The notes below the pieces were generated by a model. That model searched no databases, was not told where the DNA came from, and worked only from the letters and a program-made list of their open reading frames with translations. From an uncultured Porphyromonadaceae bacterium (lineage in GTDB: Bacteria > Bacteroidota > Bacteroidia > Bacteroidales > Muribaculaceae), in the NCBI GenBank assembly GCA_947176755.1, contig CAMWRW010000008.1, positions 1 to 48,910 on the forward strand: a stretch of DNA of 48,910 bases, given 5' to 3'. The first letter of the stretch is position 1. Each line of letters opens with the position of its first letter. Below are positions 22,959 to 32,083 of this stretch, one piece after another. The position numbers and the translations under genes are program-made.

Positions 22959-25165
22959 TTCCCCGAATGAACGATGCGATCTTTTAACTCTGCCAATTTC
23001 CCGGAATTCCAGCGATCGGTTGTACCGACAAGATAGCCTGTGATTCTCTGAATGGTCTCGAATTCTGTGCCGCATTTCGGACACTCTTTCTGTTCTTTTT
23101 CCGCGTTTTCATATCCGCATTTCGGACAATGGTTTCTGTTATGATTCACAGACCCGTAGCCCATATCGTATTTGTCCATCATGTCGACAATCTGCATTAT
23201 CGCCTCCTCGTTGTGAGTGGCGTCGCCGTCTATCTCGACATAGAAGATATGGCCTCCCCGAGTGAGGTTATGATAGGGCGCTTCGATTTTAGCCTTATGG
23301 CGAGGCGAACAATGGTAATAGACCGGGACGTGATTCGAATTGGTATAGTAATCTTTATCCGTTATTCCTTTAAGCTCTCCGAATGTGGCGCGATCACGCT
23401 TCGTAAAGCGTCCCGACAGACCCTCTGCCGGTGTGGCCAGAATGGAATAGTTATGGCCGTATCGCTCGCTAAATTCATTAGCTCTGCTGCGCATGTGTCC
23501 GACAATACGGAGTCCGAGCGCCTGTGCCTCCTCACTCTCTCCGTGATGGTGTCCAACCAGGGCAATCAGACATTCTGCCAAGCCTATAAATCCAATGCCG
23601 AGAGTTCCTTGATTTATTACGCTTTCAATGGTTTCATTGGGGGCGAGCTTGTCGCTTCCTTCCCATAACACGTGCATCACGAGAGGAAATTGTTTTGCTA
23701 ATGCGGTTTTCTGGAATTCAAACCGATCGTTAAGTTGTCTCGCAGTTATCTCAAGCAGATTGTCAAGTTTCTCGAAGAATCTACGGATGCGTTCCTCTTT
23801 ATCCAGAATCTGCATTTGTTCGATGGCTATCTTAACGATGTTAATTGTCGAGAATGAGATGTTTCCTCTGCCGACGGAAGTTGTTTTCCCGTAGCGGTTC
23901 TCGAACACACGGGTTCTGCATCCCATCGTTGCCACTTCATGCATATAGCGTTTCGGATCATCTTCCCGCCATTCCTCGCTTTGATTGAAACTTGCATCAA
24001 GATTTAGGAAGTTAGGGAAAAATCTTCGGGCCGTTACTTTGCAGGCTAATTTGTACAAATCATAGTTCCTATCGGAGGGTAGATAGCTGACACCTCTTTT
24101 CTTTTTCCATATCTGAATAGGGAAGATGGCGGTCGCTCCATTTCCTACTCCTTCGTATGTCGAGTTGAGAAGTTCACGAATAACACAACGTCCTTCTGCC
24201 GACGTATCCGTGCCGTAATTAATGGAAGAGAACACAACTTGATTGCCTCCGCGCGAGTGAATCGTATTCATATTGTGGATGAAGGCCTCCATTGCTTGGT
24301 GAACCCGTTCCACGGTTTTGTTCATCGCGTGTTGAAGTTGACGTTCTTTGCCTTCGAGACCCTCAAGAGGTTTTTTAGTGAAATCGTCGACCTGCAAATT
24401 ATATAGTTCCGAAAGATTATTTCCTGATATTTGCTCCAGGTTTTTGATTTCTTCAATGAACGTTCGTCTCACGAACGGAGCTAAATAGAAGTCGAAAGCG
24501 GGGATTGCCTGGCCCCCGTGCATTTCGTTCTGGGCTGTTTCTAATGAAATGCATGCCAGCGTGCCGGCGGTTTCAATTCTTTTTGCCGGACGTGATTCTC
24601 CATGTCCGGCGATGAATCCGTTTTCAAGAATCTTGTCCAGGGGATGCTGAACGCAAGTAAGACTTTTCGTGGGGTAGTAGTCTTTGTCATGGATGTGAAG
24701 GTAGTTATTCTTTACTGCCTGTTTAGCCTCTCCTGACAATAGATAGTCGTCCACAAACGGTTTGGTCGTTTCGCTTGCGAATTTCATCATCATTCCTGCC
24801 GGTGAATCCGTATTCATGTTGGCGTTCTCTCGCGTGATGTCATTGTTTTTGGCCTCTATGATTTCAAGAAAAACATCACGCGTTTTCGCCCTGCGGGCAA
24901 TTGAACGCTGATCTCGGTAGGCGATGTATCGTTTGGCTACATCCTTGCGGGATGATTTCATCAATTCAATCTCCACACGGTCCTGGATGGCTTCTACGGT
25001 CATTCGTTCGTTGCCCGTCATGCCGATTCGGTCGCAGATTTTTTGAATCAGCGCCTCATCCTCTCCGATTTCTGTGGCAAGCATGGCTTTCCTGATTGCA
25101 GCTTTTATCTTTTCTTCATTATAGCCTACAATCCGGCCATCTCTTTTTTCGACTGTGGTGATCAT
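22955..25165 (-). CDS. nrdD: Anaerobic ribonucleoside-triphosphate reductase, large subunit
   Basis: The 736-aa product makes deoxyribonucleotides under anaerobic conditions. An ATP-cone allosteric domain spans residues about 1-95 (VEKRDGRIVGYNEEKIKAAI). The catalytic barrel follows, with SLTCVQHPL and TLGIGFIGLAECLIAL. A zinc site CPKCGYENAEKEQKECPKCG lies near residue 675. The glycyl-radical loop RITGYL places the radical on Gly710, followed by RWNSGK. It is coupled to nrdG. A full-consensus promoter sits about 50 nt upstream. No NrdR-box pair was recognised in that leader. Confidence 0.96.
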   Translation of the reverse strand: MITTVEKRDGRIVGYNEEKIKAAIRKAMLATEIGEDEALIQKICDRIGMTGNERMTVEAIQDRVEIELMKSSRKDVAKRYIAYRDQRSIARRAKTRDVFLEIIEAKNNDITRENANMNTDSPAGMMMKFASETTKPFVDDYLLSGEAKQAVKNNYLHIHDKDYYPTKSLTCVQHPLDKILENGFIAGHGESRPAKRIETAGTLACISLETAQNEMHGGQAIPAFDFYLAPFVRRTFIEEIKNLEQISGNNLSELYNLQVDDFTKKPLEGLEGKERQLQHAMNKTVERVHQAMEAFIHNMNTIHSRGGNQVVFSSINYGTDTSAEGRCVIRELLNSTYEGVGNGATAIFPIQIWKKKRGVSYLPSDRNYDLYKLACKVTARRFFPNFLNLDASFNQSEEWREDDPKRYMHEVATMGCRTRVFENRYGKTTSVGRGNISFSTINIVKIAIEQMQILDKEERIRRFFEKLDNLLEITARQLNDRFEFQKTALAKQFPLVMHVLWEGSDKLAPNETIESVINQGTLGIGFIGLAECLIALVGHHHGESEEAQALGLRIVGHMRSRANEFSERYGHNYSILATPAEGLSGRFTKRDRATFGELKGITDKDYYTNSNHVPVYYHCSPRHKAKIEAPYHNLTRGGHIFYVEIDGDATHNEEAIMQIVDMMDKYDMGYGSVNHNRNHCPKCGYENAEKEQKECPKCGTEFETIQRITGYLVGTTDRWNSGKLAELKDRIVHSGK

Positions 25166-25215
25166 CTGAGCAAGGATTATGATTTGTTGAGGTTACATTT
25201 TTTATTTTCCGGATG

Positions 25216-25246
25216 CAAATTTAGACCAATATTTTTGTTTAGCAAA
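25216..25246 (-). promoter_or_regulatory. nrdD-nrdG promoter
   Basis: On the minus strand TTTG (25243-25246), a 19-nt spacer and TAAATTTG (25216-25223) form a perfect consensus. The transcript would begin near 25208, giving a leader of about 43 nt. The rest of the 295-nt gap (25166-25460) holds only this promoter, AT-rich DNA and the terminator below. Confidence 0.8.
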
Positions 25247-25374
25247 ATTTATTGGGAATATTTTTTGGAAACTTTTTGAGTATTGAAATTTTATAAATGC
25301 TTGAAAATAAATATAAAAACAATTCGTTTTGGAAAACTTTAAATGCGCAGCACCTATCAAAATTGCTGAAAATT

Positions 25375-25410
25375 AAAATCTTGTCAATATTCAAATATTG
25401 ACAAGATTTT
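25375..25410 (-). terminator. Terminator downstream of nspC
   Basis: The near-palindrome AAAATCTTGTCAATATT / AATATTGACAAGATTTT (25375-25391, 25394-25410) gives a stem of about 15 bp with a short loop and T-rich flanks on both strands. It separates the end of the leftward nspC operon from the nrdD promoter. Confidence 0.8.
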
Positions 25411-25460
25411 TTTATTTCGCGGCTAATAGCGGCCGGACATTGAAATCTCGGTTCGCGTTC

Positions 25461-26633
25461 TCAGTCCATCCGGTCGCGATAGTCTTGATATGTGTATTCC
25501 CTAAGAAGCTGAATCGGTTGGTCGGCGGAGGGTTTATACCATATTGAGGGATGCTGCAGTCCGTTGAACATGGTTGTTTTTACGGTTGTATAATGGTTCA
25601 TATCCTGCAATCTTAGTCTGCTCCCCGGTTGCAATGGTTTGTCAAACCACCAGTCGCCTACAAAGTCCCCGCTGAGGCATGAGTTTCCTCCGAGTCGGTA
25701 TGCCAGCCCTTTCCGTATGGGCTTTCTATCCTCCTCTGTCTCCGGAATTGCTTCTGCAATATACGGGCGATAGGGCATCTCGAGCGTGTCAGGCATGTGA
25801 CATGCGAAGGAGGCATCAATGATAGCGGTTTTTATGCCCGCATCTTCCACAACGTCGAGCACTTCTGTGACGAGATCTCCTGTCTGCCATGTAAAGGCGC
25901 TTCCGGGTTCTATGATTAGTTCAAGGTTCGGATAGTCAGACTTGAGTTTACGCATCATTTGAATGAAATGGGCCGTGTCGTAATCCTTACGCGTGATCAG
26001 ATGTCCTCCGCCCATATTGAGCCATTTAAGTTTCGGCAATAGATGGCCGTATTCATGAAGAAAAGCTTCGAGCACAGCCTCCAGATCCTTACTCGAAGAT
26101 TCGCATAAGGCATGGAAATGTAAGCCCTCAATCCCTTCAGGCAGACCCTTATTCAGATTCTCGGGGTTTTCGCCGAAGCGTGACCCCGGAACGCAAGGAT
26201 TATAGATATCCGTCTCTATCACCGAACAATGCGGATTCACCCTCAAACCACACGACACTTTAGCCCCCGTTTCCTTAAGGTAGGGATAGAATTTTCGGAA
26301 CTGTGCCAGTGAATTGAATGTGATATGGCTGCAGTGTCTTGCAAATTCCGGGAAAGTCTGATCCGTATAAACCGGACAATAGGCGTGGACATCATTACCA
26401 AGGTAATCAAGAGATAGACGCATCTCGTTTAGGGAGCTCGCCGTGGAGGATTGAAAGTATTCCTTTATAACTGGAAAGGTCTTCCATAGTGCATTAGCTT
26501 TGAATGCCATTATTATTTTCACTCCGCTTTCTTCCGAGACTCTTTTGAGTTTCTCAAGATTAGCTCTCAGTTTATCTTCGTAGACTATATAATATGGAGT
26601 CGGGATGTCCGCCTCTCTTTCTGTCGTATTCAT
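25461..26633 (-). CDS. nspC: Carboxynorspermidine/carboxyspermidine decarboxylase
   Basis: The 390-aa PLP enzyme has the alanine-racemase-like fold. IPTPYYIVYEDKL opens the barrel, MAFKANALW holds the PLP lysine (Lys45), MGGGHLITRKDY binds the phosphate, EPGSAFTWQTGDL follows, and GNSCLSGDF carries the catalytic Cys of the second domain. It decarboxylates carboxyspermidine to spermidine. The partner dehydrogenase is not in the window. It is the last gene of a leftward operon, 10 nt after the helicase gene. The link to aguA-aguB is metabolic: their putrescine is the precursor. Confidence 0.94.
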   Translation of the reverse strand: MNTTEREADIPTPYYIVYEDKLRANLEKLKRVSEESGVKIIMAFKANALWKTFPVIKEYFQSSTASSLNEMRLSLDYLGNDVHAYCPVYTDQTFPEFARHCSHITFNSLAQFRKFYPYLKETGAKVSCGLRVNPHCSVIETDIYNPCVPGSRFGENPENLNKGLPEGIEGLHFHALCESSSKDLEAVLEAFLHEYGHLLPKLKWLNMGGGHLITRKDYDTAHFIQMMRKLKSDYPNLELIIEPGSAFTWQTGDLVTEVLDVVEDAGIKTAIIDASFACHMPDTLEMPYRPYIAEAIPETEEDRKPIRKGLAYRLGGNSCLSGDFVGDWWFDKPLQPGSRLRLQDMNHYTTVKTTMFNGLQHPSIWYKPSADQPIQLLREYTYQDYRDRMD

Positions 26634-26643
26634 TAATTTTGTT

Positions 26644-29040
26644 TTAGAGTTTTGTGAACCTTGCGAATTTCAACATAAGTTTCTTGATTCCAAGTACACC
26701 GAAATCAACCGTAATACTCGGATCGCCTGCAATCGCCCCATGTCCGATAATCGTGCCCTCTCCGAATTTATCATGTCGGATTCGGGTGTTGACGGGAAGC
26801 TCGGATTGGGAATAACGCGCCTGCGCAGATGATGGAGCTGAAACGGGTTGAAGTCTCCCGGAGGGTTGTCTGACGTTGTTAGGCACTGCGTTCGATCTGT
26901 CAATGCTCCTTCCGGCCCCGAATCCGGAGCTGCCATAAGTCCTCTCCTTGACATGATTCCCTGAATAGTCGGAACCTCTATCCAGCCATTTCCTTTCATT
27001 ATAATTAGCAAGGGGATTCACAAATGTCGGATCGTTATCATCAGTTCTTTTCCCTGATGATGAAACTTTCAGATAGCGAGGATCTATTTCCGACAGAAAT
27101 CGCGACGGAGAAGTCAGTTTTGTTTGACCGTTTCTGAATCGGGTCTTTGCATAGGATATCACGCATGTTTTCTCCGCCCGTGTAATCGCCACATAAAGCA
27201 GTCTGCGTTCCTCTTCAACTTCAGCAAGCGTATTCATTGCCATTGCCGAAGGGAATAGCTCTTCTTCTGCTCCTACGATGTACACATGCTTGAATTCAAG
27301 TCCTTTCGCAGCGTGCACGGTCATTAGTGTAACCTTGGGACCTTCTGTTTTGTCTGCTTCGTCAGCATCCGTGGCAAGCATAACTTCCGACAGGAAGTGT
27401 TGCATTTTTACATCATTATCCCCAACTTCAAGATGAGAATCCACGAAATCCTTAAGACCTCCGAGAAGTTCATCCAGATTCTCCTTACGGGATATTGTCT
27501 CAGGGGTGTTGTCATGAGCCAACATTGACAGAAGTCCGGTTCTGTTGAAAATCAACTGACCCAATTCGAATGCATCCGATGATTTATTATCGTCGATAAA
27601 CTCCTGTATCATGTCGCGAAACAGAGTGAGCTTTTTAAGGGTCGCTCCTTTTACACCGGCATTATATTTTTCCGGGTCATTCAAGACGGTCCATATACTC
27701 ACGTGACCTGCTGAGGCCGCAGCCTGAAGTTTCTTTAATGTGGTTTCTCCTATTCCGCGCGCAGGGTAATTAATGATTCGACGCAACGCCTCATCATCAT
27801 CGGGATTTATGGCCATCCTGAAGTAAGCCACGGCATCCTTAACCTCCTTTCGCTGATAAAAGGCTGTTCCTCCGACAAGCCTGTAGGGGATGTTGCGCTT
27901 GCGGAGTGCTTCTTCAAGAACACGCGACTGGGCGTTAGTTCTATAGAGCACGGCATAGTCATCGTAGGTGTCATGTTCTGTCAGCTTGGATGCCGACAGA
28001 TGTGAGGCCACAACATACGCTTCTTCAATGTCGCTGTAGGTCTGGAGAATGCTGACGGGCATTCCCTTTTCATTCTCACTGTAGACATCCTTTTTCAGCT
28101 GTTGTGTATTTTTTTCAATCAAGCTTCCGGCTGCGTTCACGATATTTTGGGTCGACCTATAGTTGCGTTCGAGCCGGAATGTCTTCAGTTCAGGATAATG
28201 TTTCCGTAGATTTATGATATTGGCAATATTCGCTCCACGGAACGAATATATGCTTTGAGCGTCATCTCCGACCACACAAAACCGGTTGTCCGGTTTCACA
28301 AGTTGCGACACAATGAGATGTTGAGCGAAATTCGTATCCTGATACTCATCCACAAGAAGATATCTGAAAAATTCCTGATAGTGATGTCGGATATCAGGAT
28401 GGTCTCTCAGAAGCAGATTCATATAGAAAAGAATATCATCGAAGTCCATCGCGTTGGCAATCTTGCATCTCTCGGCATATATGGAATATATCTTGCCCGT
28501 CATAGGACGCCGCGCTTTACGGTCAACTTCAAAATACTCCCTTTGATACTGCTCCGGGGTCATCATCGCGTTCTTTGCGTTGGAGATGGTTGATGCAATG
28601 GTCGAAACCTTATACATCTTTTCATCCAGCGCCAGTTCCTTGATAATATACTTTATCAGGGAGCGGGAGTCGTTGGTGTCGTAAATAGTGAAGCCGTTTT
28701 TAAATCCCAGAAGCTCGCTGTGACGTCTGAGCAGGCGAAGGAAGATAGAGTGAAAGGTCCCCATCCAGAGTCGTTGAGCGGTCTCAGGAGCGACCATCTT
28801 CGCAATGCGGTCCTTCATCTCCCGGGCGGCCTTGTTGGTAAAGGTCAGCGCCATGATCCGGTATGGCTCATATCCTTCTGCAAGCAGATGGACGATTTTA
28901 TGGGTCAACACGCGTGTTTTGCCGGAACCTGCTCCGGCAATCACAAGTGTCGGCCCGTCATTATATGACACGGCCTCTCGCTGCTGAGGATTCAGCGCGA
29001 GCAGGTAATCGGGGATATTTTTATTATTTTCTGTATCCAT
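26644..29040 (-). CDS. pcrA: UvrD/PcrA-type superfamily 1 DNA helicase
   Basis: The 798-aa 3'-5' helicase acts in repair and removal of replication conflicts. The Q motif is LNPQQREAV and Walker A is AGAGSGKT with Lys41. Motif Ia is ALTFTNKAAREM, motif II is LVDEYQDTN, motif III is VVGDDAQSIYSFRGA, motif IV includes LERNYRS, motif V is VTLMTVHAAKGLEF, and motif VI is RRLLYVAITRAE. The C-terminus (after about 660) is low-complexity Ser/Gly/Arg-rich and ends in a Tudor-like segment (RIRHDKFGEGTIIGH) typical of PcrA. The start abuts the stop of the HsdR-N gene with no gap. Confidence 0.94.
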   Translation of the reverse strand: MDTENNKNIPDYLLALNPQQREAVSYNDGPTLVIAGAGSGKTRVLTHKIVHLLAEGYEPYRIMALTFTNKAAREMKDRIAKMVAPETAQRLWMGTFHSIFLRLLRRHSELLGFKNGFTIYDTNDSRSLIKYIIKELALDEKMYKVSTIASTISNAKNAMMTPEQYQREYFEVDRKARRPMTGKIYSIYAERCKIANAMDFDDILFYMNLLLRDHPDIRHHYQEFFRYLLVDEYQDTNFAQHLIVSQLVKPDNRFCVVGDDAQSIYSFRGANIANIINLRKHYPELKTFRLERNYRSTQNIVNAAGSLIEKNTQQLKKDVYSENEKGMPVSILQTYSDIEEAYVVASHLSASKLTEHDTYDDYAVLYRTNAQSRVLEEALRKRNIPYRLVGGTAFYQRKEVKDAVAYFRMAINPDDDEALRRIINYPARGIGETTLKKLQAAASAGHVSIWTVLNDPEKYNAGVKGATLKKLTLFRDMIQEFIDDNKSSDAFELGQLIFNRTGLLSMLAHDNTPETISRKENLDELLGGLKDFVDSHLEVGDNDVKMQHFLSEVMLATDADEADKTEGPKVTLMTVHAAKGLEFKHVYIVGAEEELFPSAMAMNTLAEVEEERRLLYVAITRAEKTCVISYAKTRFRNGQTKLTSPSRFLSEIDPRYLKVSSSGKRTDDNDPTFVNPLANYNERKWLDRGSDYSGNHVKERTYGSSGFGAGRSIDRSNAVPNNVRQPSGRLQPVSAPSSAQARYSQSELPVNTRIRHDKFGEGTIIGHGAIAGDPSITVDFGVLGIKKLMLKFARFTKL

Positions 29041-29535
29041 TTAGTTTGATCCTGGCAAGAGCGTTATATCCCGGTAATCGGGTATCTTGGGGATAAAATG
29101 ATATGTTCCCTCTTTGTAGTCGATGCCGCAACAATAATGATTGAGGCCGTTCGACACTACAAGATAACGTGCCCGGAGGGTCATATTGTATCTGACGATC
29201 TGATCAAATACGTTCTGAGTTATCGTTACGTCCGGCGCCTTATATTCAACAATCATGAAAGGGTGTCCGTCACGGTCGAATACAACGGTGTCACATCTTT
29301 TTTTTGTGCCATTTACCTCTATGCCGATTTCATTTGCCATCAACGAAGCCGGGTAGTGCAGGTTGCTCGTAAGCCATGCACAAAATTGTTGCCTCACATA
29401 CTCTTCCGGTGTCAGACCGACATATTTGTCCCTGAGCGTATCGAAAACCTTGATAATTCCCTTTTCGTTGCGTATGCGCATCGGTGTGTATGGGAGGTTA
29501 AGCTCAGGAAGGCGTGGTGATAAGTTTTCTGCCAT
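29041..29535 (-). CDS. Stand-alone HsdR N-terminal (PD-(D/E)xK) nuclease-like protein
   Basis: The 164-aa product resembles the N-terminal nuclease domain of type I restriction HsdR subunits (HSDR_N_2 type). TPEEYVRQQFCAWL is the usual opening. The catalytic set Glu69, Asp82 (KKRCDTVVF) and Glu97-x-Lys99 (IVEYKAP) is intact. No helicase or translocase domain is fused, and no HsdM or HsdS genes are nearby, so it is not a restriction system. It sits directly upstream of the PcrA helicase gene (0-nt gap) and 6 nt downstream of the S1/P1 nuclease. Its function in Bacteroidetes is not known to me. Confidence 0.85.
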   Translation of the reverse strand: MAENLSPRLPELNLPYTPMRIRNEKGIIKVFDTLRDKYVGLTPEEYVRQQFCAWLTSNLHYPASLMANEIGIEVNGTKKRCDTVVFDRDGHPFMIVEYKAPDVTITQNVFDQIVRYNMTLRARYLVVSNGLNHYCCGIDYKEGTYHFIPKIPDYRDITLLPGSN

Positions 29536-29541
29536 ATCGGC

Positions 29542-30357
29542 TCACTTTTTTCTTGGCGTATAATATCCCTTATAGTCTGGGTCGAAGGTCGAATTGAGAA
29601 CATCAGCGAGTCTTAATCCTCCTTTTAACAGCTGCTGTTCGATTACGGGTGTCCAATGAGCGATATAGGTGTATTCGATATTGGTTTCGGCAGGTGTTTC
29701 TGAGTATATCTGTTTTACAATATCATACGTTTCATTGGCCCAGGTATGTTCATTCCCCTGGCGAAGGATTTCGGCCTCTTGATCCGGTGAAAGTCGGTCG
29801 ATTTCACGCTGCCACTCTGTATGACTCCAACTGTGGCCGGCCTCAAGAATCCTACTGTCCCATACTTTGTGAAGATTTGTCTTGTTTCCGAAAAACTTCA
29901 CAGGAACGCGGTTCCCTCCCAGGTCGCTCCGTCGACCGAGATGCATCGGTTGATGGATATCCCCAAGAAAATGGATGACCATTTTAAGCGCCAGTGCCTT
30001 TCTGTCGTTGCTTACCGTGTCGCAGCCCAAAACTTCAATTTCCTGAGTTAGTGCGCGCACTATGTCTCCCTCCGGTGCAATCCTTGCGCTTCTGTATGTC
30101 TCGTCGGCATCGATATTCTTATAATGCCATGGTTTGGAATAGGCGTATTCCGGCGTGTGAGAGGCGTTGTCCAGCCAGTTGGAATAATAGACGATGGATT
30201 TCCCTCCGAATATCTCCGAGGTCTTTGCTTTGGTCGCCGGTGTCAGATGTTGTTCGGCTATGTAAGCCACGATGTCATGTCCTTTCTGTCCCCAGCTATA
30301 AGCCGACAAGACAGTGGAGCCGAGTAGGGCAATGGTTAGAAGGTGTTGCGTTGTCAT
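29542..30357 (-). CDS. S1/P1-family zinc-dependent nuclease, secreted
   Basis: The 271-aa product has a signal peptide ending about LSAYS. Trp22 would then be the mature N-terminus, as required in S1/P1 and phospholipase C family enzymes, where it binds zinc. Further zinc ligands are visible in WGQKGHDIV, the HFLGDIHQPMHLG motif and LHKVWDSRIL. It probably degrades single-stranded DNA and RNA in the periplasm or outside the cell. It is the first gene of the leftward cluster with the HsdR-N protein, pcrA and nspC. A -7 box lies at 30372-30379. Confidence 0.92.
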   Translation of the reverse strand: MTTQHLLTIALLGSTVLSAYSWGQKGHDIVAYIAEQHLTPATKAKTSEIFGGKSIVYYSNWLDNASHTPEYAYSKPWHYKNIDADETYRSARIAPEGDIVRALTQEIEVLGCDTVSNDRKALALKMVIHFLGDIHQPMHLGRRSDLGGNRVPVKFFGNKTNLHKVWDSRILEAGHSWSHTEWQREIDRLSPDQEAEILRQGNEHTWANETYDIVKQIYSETPAETNIEYTYIAHWTPVIEQQLLKGGLRLADVLNSTFDPDYKGYYTPRKK

Positions 30358-30371
30358 AGTTAAACTTTTTA

Positions 30372-30379
30372 CAAATTTA
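30372..30379 (-). promoter_or_regulatory. Candidate -7 box for the S1/P1 nuclease operon
   Basis: The minus strand reads TAAATTTG, an exact match, 14 nt before the start codon. No TTTG was found at the expected -33 place. Confidence 0.4.
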
Positions 30380-30400
30380 GCGATTATATGTAACTTTTGC

Positions 30401-30408
30401 TAATTTTG
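30401..30408 (+). promoter_or_regulatory. Candidate -7 box for lipA-lipB
   Basis: TAATTTTG is an exact TAnnTTTG. The -33 area has TTTAG (30376-30380), a partial match at about 20 nt. It overlaps the divergent nuclease promoter region. Only copy 1 of the lip genes has this promoter. Confidence 0.5.
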
Positions 30409-30454
30409 CATACTGTTTAGGAGGGATTCCTCCCCATTAATTCGAACAACCAAT

Positions 30455-31351
30455 ATGTCTGATACTGAAAAAAACACAATATCTTCCGGTGATTCAGAAG
30501 CTCCGGTAACATTTCGCCGTAAGCCGGAATGGCTTAAAGTCAGACTCCCCAGAGGGTTTAAGACCGGCCAAGTGATAAGCTTGCTCAATGAGCGTCACCT
30601 CCACACTATTTGCTCAAGCGGCATGTGTCCAAATCGTGCAGAATGTTGGGGAAACGGAACCGCAACTTTTATGATCGGAGGCAACACTTGTAGTAGGAAT
30701 TGCAAATTCTGTAATGTCACTCCCGGGCGACCCGGGCCTCTCGATCCGAAAGAAATTGATAATATCGTCGAGTCCATTAAAACTCTCGGTCTGAAACACG
30801 TCGTTATCACTTCGGTCACACGAGATGATCTCCCCGACGGCGGAGCTGCCCATTGGGCTGATACTATCCGTGCGATCAAGCGTGAGTGCCCGGGAGTTAC
30901 AATGGAGGTACTCGTGCCGGATTTTATGGGAGACACGAAGTTGTTGGATATGGTGATTGAGGCCGGTCCGGAAATTATTTCTCATAATATGGAAACAGTC
31001 GAGCGGCTCACACCTTCCGTCAGAAGTGTTGCCACTTATCGACGCTCGCTCGCTGTGCTTGAATATCTGGCATCCAGAGGAGTCCGCACGAAGTCGGGAA
31101 TTATGCTGGGACTTGGTGAAACCCGCGAGGAGATTCTCGCGACTATGGATGACCTCCGTTCAGTCGGATGTTCAATAATGACCATCGGACAGTATCTCCA
31201 ACCTTCGCGCCTGCATTACGACGTCCGCGAATATGTCCATCCCGACACTTTCGCAGAATATGCCATTATCGGCAAACAGAAAGGGTTTCGCCATATCGAG
31301 AGCGCTCCAATGGTGCGTTCCAGTTATCATGCAGAAAAACATCTTCTCTGA
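30455..31351 (+). CDS. lipA: Lipoyl synthase (complete copy)
   Basis: The 298-aa radical-SAM enzyme inserts two sulfurs into octanoyl groups on lipoyl domains. The auxiliary cluster cysteines are Cys53, Cys58 and Cys64 (CSSGMCPNRAEC). The radical-SAM cluster uses Cys79, Cys83 and Cys86 (CSRNCKFC). The C-terminal RSSYHAE provides the serine ligand of the auxiliary cluster. All required motifs are present. From base 30843 (codon 130) on, the DNA is repeated 1730 bp further right, so the 3' 57% of this gene also exists as a fragment at 32573-33081. lipB follows after 11 nt. Confidence 0.97.
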   Translation: MSDTEKNTISSGDSEAPVTFRRKPEWLKVRLPRGFKTGQVISLLNERHLHTICSSGMCPNRAECWGNGTATFMIGGNTCSRNCKFCNVTPGRPGPLDPKEIDNIVESIKTLGLKHVVITSVTRDDLPDGGAAHWADTIRAIKRECPGVTMEVLVPDFMGDTKLLDMVIEAGPEIISHNMETVERLTPSVRSVATYRRSLAVLEYLASRGVRTKSGIMLGLGETREEILATMDDLRSVGCSIMTIGQYLQPSRLHYDVREYVHPDTFAEYAIIGKQKGFRHIESAPMVRSSYHAEKHLL

Positions 31352-31362
31352 TTCTCATTTCT

Positions 31363-32046
31363 ATGTGTGATAATCTGAATATCCCGATTGAAAATTGGGG
31401 GAGAATGTCTTATGTGTCTGCCTGGAATCGGCAGAAGGAATACGTCGAGCTAGTCCGCTCGATGAAAGAGAATCAAACGTTATCTGAAGAACGGATAATA
31501 ATTGTTGAGCATGCCCCGGTCTATACGATCGGATTTCACGGGAATGCGGGCAATATGCTTGCGTCGGAGGATTATTTGAAGTCGGTCGGGGCTGAACTGA
31601 TAAGAATCGAAAGGGGAGGGGATATTACCTATCATGGACCCGGCCAGCTTGTGGTCTATCCTATTATTGATATTGCCCGGCGTGGAATCGGAGTTAAAAG
31701 TTATGTCCATATTCTTGAGCATTCAGTAATAGAATTGTTGAAGCAATATGGTATCCATGCTTCTTGCAATGACTCCGCGATAGGGGTCTGGCTGGATTGG
31801 GGAGAGGCATCGGAACGTAAGATATGTGCAATCGGAGTCAAAGTGCGTCATGGCGTGACTATGCACGGCCTTGCTTTGAATGTTAACACCGATTTGAACG
31901 CGTTCAATCTCATAAATCCTTGCGGGTTCGTTGATAAAGGTGTGACTTCTATAGCTCGAGAGCTGGGGAAGCCTGTTGATTTTGACAGTGCTTCCGCAAG
32001 TCTGGGAAAAATTATATCGCGCCGACTTAAAGAAGCGACGCGATAA
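31363..32046 (+). CDS. lipB: Octanoyltransferase, copy 1
   Basis: The 227-aa product moves octanoyl from acyl carrier protein to lipoyl domains, supplying the substrate for LipA. Motifs seen are RGGDITYHGPGQLVVYP (residues 84-100), the catalytic Lys153 in RKICAIGVKVR and the nucleophile Cys187 in NPCGF. The start chosen is the ATG at 31363, 11 nt after lipA. The frame continues upstream inside lipA without homology. An identical second copy lies at 33093-33776. This copy is transcribed with the complete lipA and is probably the main source of enzyme. Confidence 0.95.
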   Translation: MCDNLNIPIENWGRMSYVSAWNRQKEYVELVRSMKENQTLSEERIIIVEHAPVYTIGFHGNAGNMLASEDYLKSVGAELIRIERGGDITYHGPGQLVVYPIIDIARRGIGVKSYVHILEHSVIELLKQYGIHASCNDSAIGVWLDWGEASERKICAIGVKVRHGVTMHGLALNVNTDLNAFNLINPCGFVDKGVTSIARELGKPVDFDSASASLGKIISRRLKEATR

Positions 32047-32083
32047 TCCGGTAGACGCAGTCGAGAACTGATCTTTATTTCTT

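Noticed and set aside
22959-23084. Longer nrdG reading frame
   Set aside because: The extra 42 codons lie within nrdD. The ATGA overlap at 22955-22958 and the normal NrdG start favour the short form.
29041-29535. Type I restriction-modification system
   Set aside because: Only the HsdR N-terminal nuclease domain is present. There is no translocase part and no hsdM or hsdS gene nearby.
31168-31362. Upstream in-frame extension of lipB (and the same at 32898-33092)
   Set aside because: It is inside lipA in another frame. LipB homology starts at the ATG 11 nt after lipA.
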